From Paraspadella gotoi (taxonomy: Eukaryota > Chaetognatha), in NCBI GenBank assembly GCA_051294375.1, contig CM119263.1, positions 27,316,264-27,380,263 of the forward strand: DNA of 64,000 nt, read 5' to 3'. Of this stretch, positions 11,005 through 22,450 are shown piece by piece. A program made the translations under genes and the position numbers. The notes below the pieces were generated by a model. The model worked only from the letters and a program-made list of their open reading frames with translations. It was not told the origin of the DNA and ran no database searches. The first letter of the stretch is position 1. Each line of letters opens with the position of its first letter.

Positions 11005-11175
11005 GTTCAGAACATTTTTTGTTCTTTTACTTTCTCCTTCTTTCATCGATGCTCTTTCTTTTCCATCTTCCTACCATGCCATGCAACACCATGCATGCAA
11101 CACCATGCCTAATGCCCATCTATTTTTCTTTTCTTCTCCGCCCCCGCAAATCACTGACCAACCACTGACCCATTC

Positions 11176-11178
11176 CTC

Positions 11179-11266
<88 letters not shown>
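11176..11266. repeat. (CT)n microsatellite
   Basis: About 91 bp of CT with one interruption (ATCT near 11197). Confidence 0.95.
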
Positions 11267-11269
<3 letters not shown>

Positions 11270-11524
11270 GCTCTCGCCACCGCGAACGAATGACCTTCGT
11301 CTCAAAAAAGCGACTGGAATCGATTGTCCAAAACTGCGTCAGTCGACGTCTCGATTCGTCGCGCGTCACAAAACGGAACAAAAAGAGTGACCATTGATCG
11401 TCGTGTCGTTGTTGTTGTTGTTGTTCGTCATCATCGACGTCAGTCTCGACCACCCATGACTCGGACCTCTATTTTCTCGAAAAATATCCTTTCAGTTGAC
11501 CGAAGTTCGCCGAGGGATGTGAGA

Positions 11525-11527
<3 letters not shown>

Positions 11528-11614
<87 letters not shown>
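11528..11614. repeat. (GA)n microsatellite
   Basis: About 87 bp of uninterrupted GA, directly followed by the left arm of the GC-rich inverted pair. Confidence 0.95.
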
Positions 11615-11617
<3 letters not shown>

Positions 11618-11619
11618 CA

Positions 11620-11672
11620 TATACTCAGCTTCCCGGACGCAGCCGTCCACCGGAGCAGCCGCGCGCGGCTGC
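11620..11672 (+). repeat. Left arm of a GC-rich inverted element pair
   Basis: TATACTCAG (11620-11628) is followed after 23 bp by GGAGCAGCCGCGCGCGGC (11652-11669). The overlapping GCAGCCGCGCGCGGCTGC (11655-11672) is a perfect 18-bp palindrome. The same two blocks occur in inverted orientation at 12606-12656 with 24 bp between them. Confidence 0.7.
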
Positions 11673-11785
11673 CGACCGACTCACTTTTCCTTTCCGGCTT
11701 CTTCCGCACGATCGGGGAGATTTTTCTCTCTCGATGTGAGTCGGGCTTCTCCGGTCGAAGTCCGAGCGGATCGGGCCGGATCTCT

Positions 11786-11826
<41 letters not shown>

Positions 11827-12591
11827 TACCTCTCTTGCTCTCTCTGCTCTCTATTTCTATCTTTAGCAATTATTTAGCAATTACTTATCAGTATTTTTTT
11901 CAACCTATTATTTTAAAATTGAAAAAATCAATTTTTTTTTTATTTTAAGAATATTCAAGGTGCAAGCTTGAATTTTGATTCTACTTGATTTAAAAATGTT
12001 TTCTATATTTACTCTCATACGTCCTCGCGTAAAAAAAATGCAAATTATATATATAATCTTATTTGCGATCATTTTTATCTTATCATATTTTCAATTGTTT
12101 TCCAAGCATATTTTCATCATTATTGTTAGATTTATACTTTTTTAGTAATAATATTTTTTAGCTCAAAATCTTAAAATTAAAAAAAGGACAATATAGCAAT
12201 TTTTTTCACTCGTTATTAATTTTCTGTTAAATATTCCTCATAATTTTCCCCCGTTTTTCTTATACTTTCCTTATTTATTTTTTTGTTCATTGGTTTATTT
12301 TAATTGTTTCAATTTGTAATATTTTTTTCTTTCTTTTTCTTTCTTTCTTTCTTTCATTTTTTCTTTTTTTCTTCTTTTTTTCAAAAAAAAACTCCGGATC
12401 CGCGCGACCCATAATCGAACCGCTCGAGCAGAGAGATAGAGACTCGGCGGTGACGAGGGTAAGAGAGAGAGAAAAGAGTAAGTTCGCCGCTGCAGCTCGA
12501 TCGGAATCGACTTTGCAGCCGCGCGGATCCGAAGATAAGGAGAAGGAAGAGGAAGAGGAGTAAGAAAGCCGAGCGAAGTAAGTCGAAGGCA

Positions 12592-12656
12592 GGAGCAGCC
12601 GCTCTGCCGCGCGCGGCTGCTCCCGGAGCTGCGCTGATACGAGGCTTCTGAGTATA
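12592..12656 (-). repeat. Right arm of the GC-rich inverted element pair
   Basis: On the - strand it reads TATACTCAG (12656-12648), 24 bp, then the same 18-mer as the left arm (12623-12606). It also contains a hairpin with 10-bp arms, GGAGCAGCCG (12592-12601) and CGGCTGCTCC (12614-12623), around a 12-bp loop. Outside the core, similarity between the arms is only diffuse. Confidence 0.65.
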
Positions 12657-12689
12657 CCATGAGAGACGAGAGAGAGAGAGAGAGAGAGA

Positions 12690-12720
<31 letters not shown>

Positions 12721-12844
12721 TGAGAGAGAGAGGACTGGACCCGACGATTTGGTCGAGAGGGTGTCGGTCGATGAAGGGCGGATCGGGCAGAGATGAACCC
12801 GCCAGAGAAATAAGAAAGAGGAAGAAGAAGAGAGAGAGAGGATG

Positions 12845-12895
<51 letters not shown>
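12657..12895. repeat. Cluster of (GA)n tracts
   Basis: Interrupted GA runs at about 12672-12735 and 12832-12895 flank a short unique segment. Overlapping - strand Ser/Leu frames (12287-13050) are read-through of these tracts. Confidence 0.9.
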
Positions 12896-13199
12896 CTCTG
12901 AACTAAACAGTTCCAGACAGAGACAATGATTCCTCGTTCCATCGATTTTTCTCTCGCCCACCCGGACCACCACACGCTCAGTTCGACCACCACACGACCA
13001 CACATACTCACACTCTCCCCCACACATCCACAATGCGCTAAGTGCATCATCCGACTTTTAAAATTCCATTCAAATTCGATTTCACACGAGAATCGATTTT
13101 CGAAGCGAATCGTCGGACGCGAAAGAGAACGCGAACCCGACTCCTCTAATGGATTTCGGACGCGGGAGAATTTAGTTGTTGATTGAGAAATTCATCGGA

Positions 13200-15350
13200 A
13201 CAGTATGCATCCCACACTTTTTGGGTGGTTTGAGTATGGTTAGTAACCGTTGGTTTATACTTAACCACTTTGTTGGAAGGGTTTTACAAACGTTTTACTT
13301 TCCTTGTATCTTTTTATGGAGTTAAATTCTATTCGGCTTCAGATCAAAACCCCTCTCAAACTTATATCCTTTTTGGGTTTAGAACATTACATTACATTAA
13401 ATACTATCGCATTTTTCTCTGGCTTCTCGGTTTTTGGACGCAGCTTTCTTGAAGCAATCGAGAGATCTTTCAGACGCCAATACAAGGTTTCATTTCTTAC
13501 TTTTAATCTATCCAACACTTTCCTCCACTTCTTTTTTATTATTTCTATTCTTTCATGGTTTCATTCTTGCTAATCTTTCATTCTTTCTTTCTATCTATTC
13601 TTTCAATCTTTCTATTCATTTATTATTTCATTCTTTAAATTCTATCATTATCCTTCTCCTCCGGACAATCCCCTTGTCCAGTTCCCACCTGATTTAATAT
13701 CGATGATGCAGCAAAGAAAAAAAAATTCTCTCGTCATCATTTTCTGCCATCGAATCTCGTCTTTCATATCGTCTTTCGCATCGTCTTTCTCTCTTGGTCG
13801 TTTCTCATCTCTAACGGTCGTGGACAATTGCTTGTTATCGTTAGGACGATACGTTTGCAATTATAATCTTTTAAGACTGTTCTTGATTTGCTTTGTCTTC
13901 GTCGTCGGCGGTAGCGGTGACAGCGTCCTCGTCGTCATGTAAACGACCCTCGTCCATGGATGTGCCAGAAATAGCAAGGAGTGGGCGTACTTCGGCGCGA
14001 CTTCCGGTTTATGTAATACGTGACCAAATTTGGGCATCGATCGTTAAGGAGCGAATATTAATCATAAAAGTAACGCGATACATTCTTGCTTAATACGGAA
14101 TTGCAACGTAACTGTATTCTGCTTAGAATTCGAATCGCTTGATGATGAAGACATGACTGGATTATTAGATCGAAGCCCAGAGACATTATTTTCATTTTGG
14201 AGTCCAAAGACGTAACCTTAATTACGAATCATTTTGTTACGTGTTGATAAGCGTTATTTCTAAGTCAGCTCGACGTTTCTCGGCAAAACTCGCTTCTCGC
14301 CGGTGGAAATCAACGAAATTTCGATCGGCGAGAGAGAACAAATTTTCAGCGTTCGAGTTTCCATGGCGACCGAACTCGTCGCTGCGAAATGAATGATATG
14401 ATTGCATTCGGACAAAAATATTCTCTACCAACGTTCTCTCTCTCTCTCTCATTGCGGGCTCGTTTTTTCACCGGGTCGCTCATTAATCACTTTCCCGGAT
14501 ACCAGGTTCTGCCAAAAACCTTTTCAAAACGCCGAAGCAGCGGCGGCGGCGGCGTTACCGACCGCCGGTGTTTACCCAAGGCATTTCCATATGAATAAAT
14601 CCGCACGGGCTGACGGCGTGTGACGTTCGCATTTCGCCCGGGCATACCTCGCTCTGCCCCTCGCTCTTTCCTTTCCTTTCTTTGCCTCTCCATCTCTTCA
14701 ACCCTCATACCGCATATAACACCCTCTCTTAATAATTTTATTTTAATTTCTTTGTCTCCCTCTCTATTATTACCCCTTTTTTCTATCTCTTACCACCTTC
14801 CCTTCTTTTTCCTTTCATCACCTCTTCTCTCCTTTTCCCACTCATATCACCGGGACGACGACGCCGCAAACAATTTTAAATATTGGCTTTTTACGAAATT
14901 TAATTTTCAACGACATCCGGGACTTTGCGACTCGACGACGTCCGATCGTAATTTACTTCTCCATTTCGTTGGCAATAAAAATAAAATTTTACGGAAATTA
15001 CATTGTAAATACGGATAAGGAATCGTTTCGTGAGGGTTTTTTTTGGTGGTATCCAGTAACCGGTTTAACATTTTAATAATTTTATTAATGTTTTTATTAT
15101 TCTTTTCCCCCTTTTTTCTTCTCCGCTACGAACGAATTTATAGGTAAGTCAACATTCGTAGTTAAAAGAACTTTGTTGCACAATTCCTTACGCTTTGGCT
15201 TTGTTAAATATGTTTGTTATTTACTGACTTAATGGTTTGTTTTCGTTCGAACATTTGGCATTTGAGCCAAAAAAGGTTTTCGCCTCCGAAAAAGTCAATC
15301 GGGCGAAGAGAGAGACCAACGTCTTTGTTCCACTTTCTTTCGCCCACGAG
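13200..15350. other. Noncoding stretch, no gene seen
   Basis: Contains a few short frames without recognisable protein character, a short CT tract (about 14435-14450), a GCG run (about 14538-14555) and T/C-rich sequence (14640-14850). Nothing else could be supported. Confidence 0.7.
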
Positions 15351-15354
15351 TGGA

Positions 15355-15615
15355 GGAACTTTTATTCTTTGCCCCTTGTCACCCGCCCGCTGGGTTGCTA
15401 TTCTCTGCCCGTCAGTGTTCCATTCTATGCTCCTTACCCCAGCACTCTGGATTTCAATCTTTTTCCCCGTGTCACAGCAGGTTAGGGTTCCGTTCTCTGC
15501 CTCATACCCCAATCAGCCTTGCTCCTATTCCCTACCCAATATTCAAGCCTGCCAGGTCGCTCTTCTCTGCCTTTCTGTTTTGATTCTTTATCCCTTACTC
15601 AAGCCTGTCGATGTT
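15355..15615. repeat. Degenerate minisatellite, about 34-bp period
   Basis: A phrase like TATTCTCTGCCCC recurs near 15364, 15400, 15422, 15455, 15490, 15523, 15560 and 15587, mostly 33-37 bp apart. Units are followed by ACCCC and AGCCTG-like blocks. The repeat lacks stops in three + frames, which accounts for the overlapping open frames here. Confidence 0.5.
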
Positions 15616-15619
15616 GGGC

Positions 15620-17040
15620 AAAGATCGTTCGACTTCAATTCATTCATTCAATTTTATTTTCCCTTAAATTTTTCCTTCGAATTTCTCTTCTCTAGCACTT
15701 TCCCATCTTTCTTGTCAAACCTCCCTTCATAATTTCCAAAGTTCTTCATTTCACCGATACAGTTCTTCCCTGCAGACTTCTCGGATCTTTTTCCCGCCCT
15801 TTCCTTCTGTCCCTTCCCCTCCCTCTACTCTCCTCTTCCACTCACTCCCTCTTTACTTCAAAATGGACACCCTCGCCGTTCTGAATTTCCCCCTCCCCCG
15901 ACATTCAAGTAGTTTTCCCTCTCCTCCCTATTTCCTCTCCTCCAACCCTTCTATTTCCCGGTTCTCCTCCGGTTCTCCTCCAGTCTCCACCCCCCCCGCT
16001 CCCCACCTCCCCTATTTCTCTTCCCCGGTGGCGTCGTCGTCCTCGCCGCCGCCAATGAATCCGCCATCTCGCGTTTCTTTCCACGTTGAACGCGTTACTT
16101 CCGGTCGAGCGATTTCCTTTCACTAGCTTCACGTACTCATCCCGAGAGTCACGTGAACGGCAAAACATCCCCGGCGGGGCGTCGATGATGAGCGGCGCGG
16201 AAAGAGGCAGGGGAGGGGGGAAGATGTGTTGGAGGGTAAGGTTGAGATTGGGGGGACTGGGGGTGGAGTGGCGGGAGTAGTGGGGGGGGTGGCGGAGTGT
16301 TGTTTCTCCCCGTCGCTCGATTCCAAGATTGAAATATTTTCTATGGGCTGCGAAACTCTGGGAGGAGGAGAGAAAGAGAGAGAGGGAATAAAAGGGAGGG
16401 AGAAGATAGAGAGACAGAGAGAGAGATGTGAAAAAAAAATGAAAATAAGAAAAAGGAGAAAAGGAGAAACGCCAAAAATAAAAAATTTAAAAAATTAAGG
16501 AAACTAAAAAAATAAATCAATAATAAAGATAATAAAGATACGAAACTAAAATAATAAATAAATGAAAAGAGAAATGGATTTTCGTGCCAAAGTGAAAACT
16601 CCGGAGGCAAAGGCGATTTGATGTTCTGTTATGATAATTGGCTTACAACCAGATATAATTTAGTATAAATTATCTTAAACCAAGATGTTCAAACTACTTC
16701 GAATATTTTGCGATGGCGTTTGAAAAGAAATAAAAATTGATTACATTCTTTTGTTATTTAGAAAAACCGTTCAGATGCTAAAGAACAGAATCTCTTCGCG
16801 CTATCGTTGTCTGAGAGCTCACCCACGCGCTCTCGCCAGGCGTTTAACGCGTCTCGCGCCGCCCGTCACGCTCCACGCCCACCTCCCAGCGCCACAAAAG
16901 CATCCACCCGGCGGCGGCGGCGGGCGGCGGGTTTATGGGCATCGACTAACCCCGAGCGAAATCCAATTCGCCCTTCCGTTTTGGCTCATTACTTCTGGGA
17001 TCGTAAAAAAAAGAGAGGAAAAAAGGAAAGAAAAAAAGAG
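15620..17040. other. C-rich, G-rich and purine-rich noncoding stretch
   Basis: 15720-16060 is pyrimidine-rich. TCACGTGA lies at 16149-16156. 16206-16300 is G-rich, 16370-16560 is purine-rich, and 16800-16950 is GC-rich with a GGC run. No supported gene. Confidence 0.7.
16206..16300 (+). other. G-run cluster with quadruplex potential
   Basis: Seven or more runs of three to nine G lie within 95 bp, including G6-ACT-G5 and a G8-9 run near 16282-16290. Some loops exceed seven bases, so only relaxed quadruplex models apply. Confidence 0.5.
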
Positions 17041-17042
17041 AA

Positions 17043-17060
17043 GGAGAGAGAGGAGAGAGA

Positions 17061-17123
<63 letters not shown>
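17043..17123. repeat. (GA)n microsatellite
   Basis: About 80 bp of GA with few interruptions. Confidence 0.95.
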
Positions 17124-17126
<3 letters not shown>

Positions 17127-17410
17127 AATATAAATAGAATAAAGAGAAAAGCAAGGGAAAGAAAAAGCGAGGAACAAAAAAGAAAGAATGAGAGAGAGAG
17201 GGAGACCGAGTGAAACAAATCGAGAATGGGGGTCCTCGCGAAAAAAAAAGGGAGCAAGAGAGATTTGGGCAATTTGTCCCTTGGTATGCAAAGAGATTTG
17301 CTGCTCGCATTAGGGCATTAGCCTGTGAGGGACATTCACCTTTACGCCACAGCCGAACGAGTCAATAAGCGTTTCTTCCTCTCTTTCTCTCCTTCCTCCT
17401 CCCTTAAATC

Positions 17411-17430
17411 CCTCTCTCTCTCTCTCTCTC

Positions 17431-17463
<33 letters not shown>
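17411..17463. repeat. (CT)n microsatellite
   Basis: CT repeat with one G interruption. Confidence 0.95.
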
Positions 17464-17465
<2 letters not shown>

Positions 17466-17591
17466 TCGTCTCGCCTTTCAAAGGCTTTTCCTCTTTCTTT
17501 GCCGTCCGCATGATTACAACTCTGAATAAAACTTTTCGTTTCTCTCCATTTGTTTCGACGTCCTTCTCCTCACATCATCTTATTTTCCAGC

Positions 17592-17592
<1 letters not shown>

Positions 17593-17626
<34 letters not shown>
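17593..17626. repeat. (TCG)n trinucleotide array
   Basis: Eleven tandem units. Confidence 0.95.
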
Positions 17627-17693
17627 TCTCCCCCGTCAATGTCATTTCTTTTTTTTATTTCAAATTTTTCTTCTCTCAGAAGGCTCGTTCTGC

Positions 17694-17761
17694 TCTCTCT
17701 CTCTCTCTCTCTCTTCTTCTCTCTCTCTCTTCTCTCTCTCTCTCTTTTCTCTCTCTCTCTG
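17694..17761. repeat. (CT)n microsatellite, interrupted
   Basis: CT repeat broken by TTCT and TTTT interruptions. Confidence 0.9.
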
Positions 17762-17876
17762 CTTTATGATCTAGTTCGTTCTCTTTTCGTTGATACTAAA
17801 AATATTAGTTTTCCACACATAAACCAACTTTCACTTTCCGTTAAAGACTTATAACTTCTTCATCGGCATCGGCCTC

Positions 17877-17877
17877 T

Positions 17878-17909
<32 letters not shown>

Positions 17910-17910
17910 T
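17877..17910. repeat. (TCG)n trinucleotide array
   Basis: About eleven units, ending seven bases before the first perfect CRE at 17917. Confidence 0.95.
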
Positions 17911-17916
17911 CCTTTA

Positions 17917-17948
17917 TGACGTCACCAAACCCAAATCACGTGACGTCA
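17917..17948. promoter_or_regulatory. Two perfect CREs, one fused to an E-box
   Basis: TGACGTCA occurs at 17917-17924 and 17941-17948, 24 bp apart. The second overlaps TCACGTGA (17936-17943), giving TCACGTGACGTCA. CREB/ATF factors bind the CRE and bHLH-Zip factors bind the E-box (established knowledge), so they would compete for the overlapping site. No exon was recognised downstream before the gap at 18376. Confidence 0.5.
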
Positions 17949-17949
17949 A

Positions 17950-19897
17950 GTTCTCCAGTTGAGCCACGCGATGCATCTTTGTCATGCGAAGGAACTGAGA
18001 CGTAGACACGCCCCCCTTCGCCTCCCCATTTTGCTACAAACGTCGAGCTGTCAGTTCATTCTCATTGACGCTCTTATCGTTATCGTGCGACGTGCCTCTG
18101 CCCATTTCTTCCAGTCTTATCCCATCTCATTTACAAATTCTTTTTTTCTTTTTTTCTTTTCTTTCCTCTATTTTCCTCCACTCTTCTTTTATTCCTCAAC
18201 ATTTCTCGCCCGACTTGCTTTCCTCCACTTTTCTTTACTCCACTATTCTTTTTTCTTTTTTTCTTATACTTTTCTTTTCCTCCCATTTAGTGTTCTTAAA
18301 CTTCCTTTCCTCCTTTTCTCTTTTCTTTCCTCCCTTTTCCTCCGTTCCTTTTCATTCCCGTTCCACTTTCTTCGCNNNNNNNNNNNNNNNNNNNNNNNNN
18401 NNNNNNNNNNNNNNNNNNNNNNNNNNNNNNNNNNNNNNNNNNNNNNNNNNNNNNNNNNNNNNNNNNNNNNNNNNNNNNNNNNNNNNNNNNNNNNNNNNNN
18501 NNNNNNNNNNNNNNNNNNNNNNNNNNNNNNNNNNNNNNNNNNNNNNNGTGAAGAGTCCGGCGAGAGACGGCGACGGCGATGATTAACGTTTGATAACAAA
18601 ATAATTACAAATACTACATTTTATGAGGTAAATGTAATTTCTTTCGGCATTGAAATTTATCTATTACAGTGAGTTTTTTACTTTGTGTCAGAAAGAGAGA
18701 AAAATCGGCATAATCATGGAACGAACGTCTGGACGAGTGAAAAAAAAATTGAAAAATGGATAAAAACCTCACAGTTTCGATGAAAATATAACGAAAAATC
18801 TTTATAATATCAAACGGTGAAAGAGCGAAAGGCCCAACCGATAATGTTGACGTTTTCCCCGCGAGCTTTTTGAAAGGAAAACATTTTTTCAGAATTTTGA
18901 AAAAAAAAGTTGAGAAAAAAAAAACTTTTCCCCAGAACGAAAGTATTTTTAATCCTGGACCAAGAGAAAAAAAAAGGGAGAAAAAATTGCTCGGATCTAA
19001 AGTCGCGTGTTTTCATTTGTTGTTGTAGCAGCGCGGCGGCGGCGNNNNNNNNNNTTCAATTGTACAGAAAGGAAAGCGAGCGGAGGAACGGAGAAACGGA
19101 GGAAAGAAGAAAAAAAAAGAAGGAAGAANNNNNNNNNNTTCAATTGTACAGAAAAGAAAGCGAGTGGAGGAACGGAGGAACGGAGAAAAGAAGAAAAAAA
19201 AGAAGGAAGAAGAAATTAAAATAAGGGAGGAAAAAGGAGGAAGTCGCTGGAAGAAGCAGTAATGCGTTCAATTAAGAGAAATTTTGAAAGAAAAATTTAT
19301 GGAAATAATAGGGAAGGGAATATCGGGTACCGAGGGAAGGAAAGAAAGAATGAATGAGTATTCGTGAGTTTATTTGGGGAGTAAAACATTAAATTAAAGA
19401 AAATTCAAAAGCCAAGACTTTCGAATTGATTTTCTGGTGTTTTTACAAAATTTTGACAAAATTTTGCAAATTCCGGTGACAAAGTTACGCGGAAATATTT
19501 TATTGATGAAATTATTTTTCCGTGTTATCGATGACAAATCTTCGAGATAAACCCTTAACCCTTATTGTAACGATTGTAGAAATCTTAAATGATAATGGTT
19601 GTCCAGATACAAACTCAAAGTTACTTTCTCATTCTTCCTCTTCCATGTTCAGTAGTTTATCTATTGACACTCAACTTAAAATCCTATTCCCCCACATCAT
19701 TTCCCCTCTTAATTTTGACTCCCTCTCAAAAATCTCTTTTTTCCCTTCTGGTCATAAAATACGAAATTCCCTCTTAAATCTTTCCTCGTTTCTTCGGCAT
19801 CTGCATTCTTCGCATCTCACCCCCGCCGCCATCAACTAGTCCGTGCGGACGACGCACACCTGCATTTCTGGCTTTCCTTCTCGTCTCAATCTCTCTC

Positions 19898-19949
<52 letters not shown>

Positions 19950-20380
19950 GCTCTCTCTCTCTCGTCTTCTCTTCTTCTCGCTCTCTCATCCGCCGCCGAA
20001 CGCGAAAGTCTGTATCCCTTCTAATTCCCTTTTAAATCTTACACCGCGAGAAGCAGCGGGATCTCTCCCCCCCTCTCTCTCTCGTATCTCTCCCTCTCTC
20101 TTCCCTCTTCCCTCTCTCTCCACTACTCTCTCTCCTCCTGTATTGTTACCGCCATCTCTTTATTCAACCTCTTACCCGCTCCGTCCCAATCGTCAGAAAC
20201 CACCGCGTAGTAGGAGGGGATGTGAAACGTAGTAGAGACCTTGTGAGCGGGTAGTGAGGCAAAAGAGGGGTACAGGATTGAGTGCAGTGCGTGAGAGGGA
20301 GGCAGAGGGTGAGTGAAAAGACTGAGACATCCTGCTTCCGCTGATGTAGTATTATGTTCGCTTCCAGCCGATTGACCATA
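17950..20380. other. Noncoding stretch with gaps and pyrimidine tracts
   Basis: No supported gene. Pyrimidine-rich 18110-18375 leads into an N run (18376-18547). Two 10-N gaps lie at 19045-19054 and 19129-19138, with near-identical segments of about 74 bp after each. An interrupted CT tract lies at 19896-19968 and CT-rich sequence at 20060-20130. Confidence 0.7.
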
Positions 20381-21870
20381 TTAGTTTTACGATTTTATTT
20401 TCTGTTTTCTCTTTCGAACGCTTTTTTTTCACCTTTGATCCCAGTTTTCTTTCTTTTTTTCCTGACTTCTTTTTTCCCTACTTGATCTTCTTTTTCTTTC
20501 TTCTTTTTTTCTAAAAATAAAAGATTTTTTTTATTTTTCCTTGATTTCCTTTATTCCTTTTCTTACTCCTTACTTCATTTCCTCTACGGTTCTCTTTTTC
20601 TTGTCATCGTAAATGAATTCTTACCTTAAAATCCTATTTGTTCTTCGTTTTTATATTTAAATTTTAATTAGAAATCAAATTTCAAGTCAAGTCTACGTGA
20701 CAGCCGCCTCAATGAAACGCTGCGGACCAGAAATGCATGCTTGACAGGAAAAATACATAAACGTTTTCTAAAGGCCATAAACAAAACGCTAGTGCGGTTT
20801 GGCCAGAAAACGATTGATTAAGTAGTAAACAAACAATCAGATTCTCATTCTGTTTGCATCTTTTCTTATTTTTTCCTTCAGTCGTTTGTTTTACTTCGAA
20901 GCATTCGAAGACGATCGTCGTCGTCGTCGTAGTCTTCATCGTGCGTCATTATGATTCACGAAGTGGTCGCCGCGACGATGTCTGTTCGCTGAACGGAAAA
21001 TACGCGCTTCGGCATTCGCGCCGGCGACTATGCGCGAAGCTTCGTTCGCCGGAAATGCCGAACTAAGCGCCGTTTGCCAGGAGACGGAGTAGAAGAATCT
21101 CCTCNNNNNNNNNNNNNNNNNNNNNNNNNCGTGCCGGGTCGGACCGCCGCCGAGAAACGGAGCCGGCGCCGGGACGGAGCGCCGGCGTCGGCAAAAGGGG
21201 CGCCGCCGGGAGATGAGAGAAAAACCGCGAAGTCTGTCGTCGAAGACGATTGATTTATTTTTTCGGCAGANNNNNNNNNNNNNNNNNNNNNNNNNNNNNN
21301 NNNNNNNNNNNNNNNNNNNNNNNNNNNNNNNNNNNNNNNNNNNNNNNNNNNNNNNNNNNNNNNNNNNNNNNNNNNNNNNNNNNNNNNNNNNNNNNNNNNN
21401 NNNNNNNNNNNNNNNNNNNNNNNNNNNNNNNNNNNNNNNNNNNNNNNNNNNNNNNNNNNNNNNNNNNNNNNNNNNNNNNNNNNNNNNNNNNNNNNNNNNN
21501 NNNAAAAAGACCAGGTGGTTGATCTTCCGATTCTCTTCTCTTCTCTTTGTTTTTCATTATTCCTCCCCTTTTTCCTCACCTTTTTCTCTTTCCTCCCCGG
21601 TCTGTTCACCATCTACTCCGACTCAATGCCCATCTTCAAACCATCTCTAAGTCTCTCTATTTCTTTCCCCATATTTTACTTCTTTCAGATGTTTTCTTTT
21701 AGTGTAAATTCAATTTCGAAAATCTCGTTCGAAGGCAAAAAAAAAAGAAAGAATTTTTTTTTCGTTAAAAATGAAATTTGGTGGAAAAAATAAATAAACA
21801 TCGGAATAAACATTTCCAGAAGATCGGACGGGTTCTTGAATTGAGTCGAAGATACGGAGGAGGGGGATGA

Positions 21871-21960
21871 GAAATGGGGTGAGTGGGGGTGGTTTTGGGT
21901 GGTAGGAGGGCTTGGAGAAATGGGGGAGTGGGGTGGTTTGGGTGGTAGGAGGTGTTGGAG
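21871..21960 (+). repeat. 46-bp G-rich tandem duplication
   Basis: GAAATGGGG recurs at 21871 and 21917, and each is followed by GTGG-type runs, TTTGGGTGGTAGGAGG and a T-T-G-G-A ending. The two units are about 90% alike by eye and each contains several G3 or longer runs. Confidence 0.8.
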
Positions 21961-22428
21961 GTGGTTATTGAGGTATCCAATGGAGTTTTCGACGATTGGT
22001 GAAGATCAATGTGAAATGAAATTTCGAAGCAAATTATTTAAAAAAATTATTTTTTAGATATATTTTGGGGTTTACGATAAGTTACAGTAGCATTTGTCAT
22101 AGCGGCTTCGTCATTGTAATGTAATGTAACGTCGTTGTTGTGCCACAAAAAAAAACAACTGCCCCAATTATCAAGTAGCCGCTAAACGATTTCTATTTCT
22201 TCGAGCCATTAGTGACCAACTTAGACACATCGCAGCGCCAAAAAGGCGACGATGCAGAGCCAGTTATTTTTGGTCTCGGTCCCAAAAAATCTGGTCGTTG
22301 TAAGACGACAAACCCGGAAGTCGTTTCCGTTGGACGCGCGAGAAAATTTGATGCCGATCTGCGAAAATCCGATGTGGATTCGAAGTCGCAGCTGGAAATG
22401 AAGGAATCGATGATGGAGGGTTAGGGTA

Positions 22429-22450
22429 AGGTGAGGTGAGGTGAGGTGAG
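22429..22450. repeat. (GGTGA)n pentanucleotide repeat
   Basis: About four tandem units following GGGTAAGGTGA. Confidence 0.9.

Larger units (their letters stand above)
8160..11160. other. Noncoding stretch with short tandem repeats
   Basis: No supported gene. Contents are a 15-bp tandem repeat at 8481-8522, a purine-rich stretch (8990-9250), a GC-rich patch (9300-9450), a GA tract (9614-9703), a (CGT)n array (10054-10087) and a 16-bp repeat (10927-11004). The open frames at 9328-9751 are the GA/CT tract read as Leu-Ser. The 10501-10764 frame has no recognisable composition or motif. Confidence 0.75.

Noticed and set aside
12287-13050. Ser/Leu-rich 248-251 aa frames on the - strand
   Set aside because: Two frames overlap across GA tracts and poly-purine sequence; composition follows the repeat.
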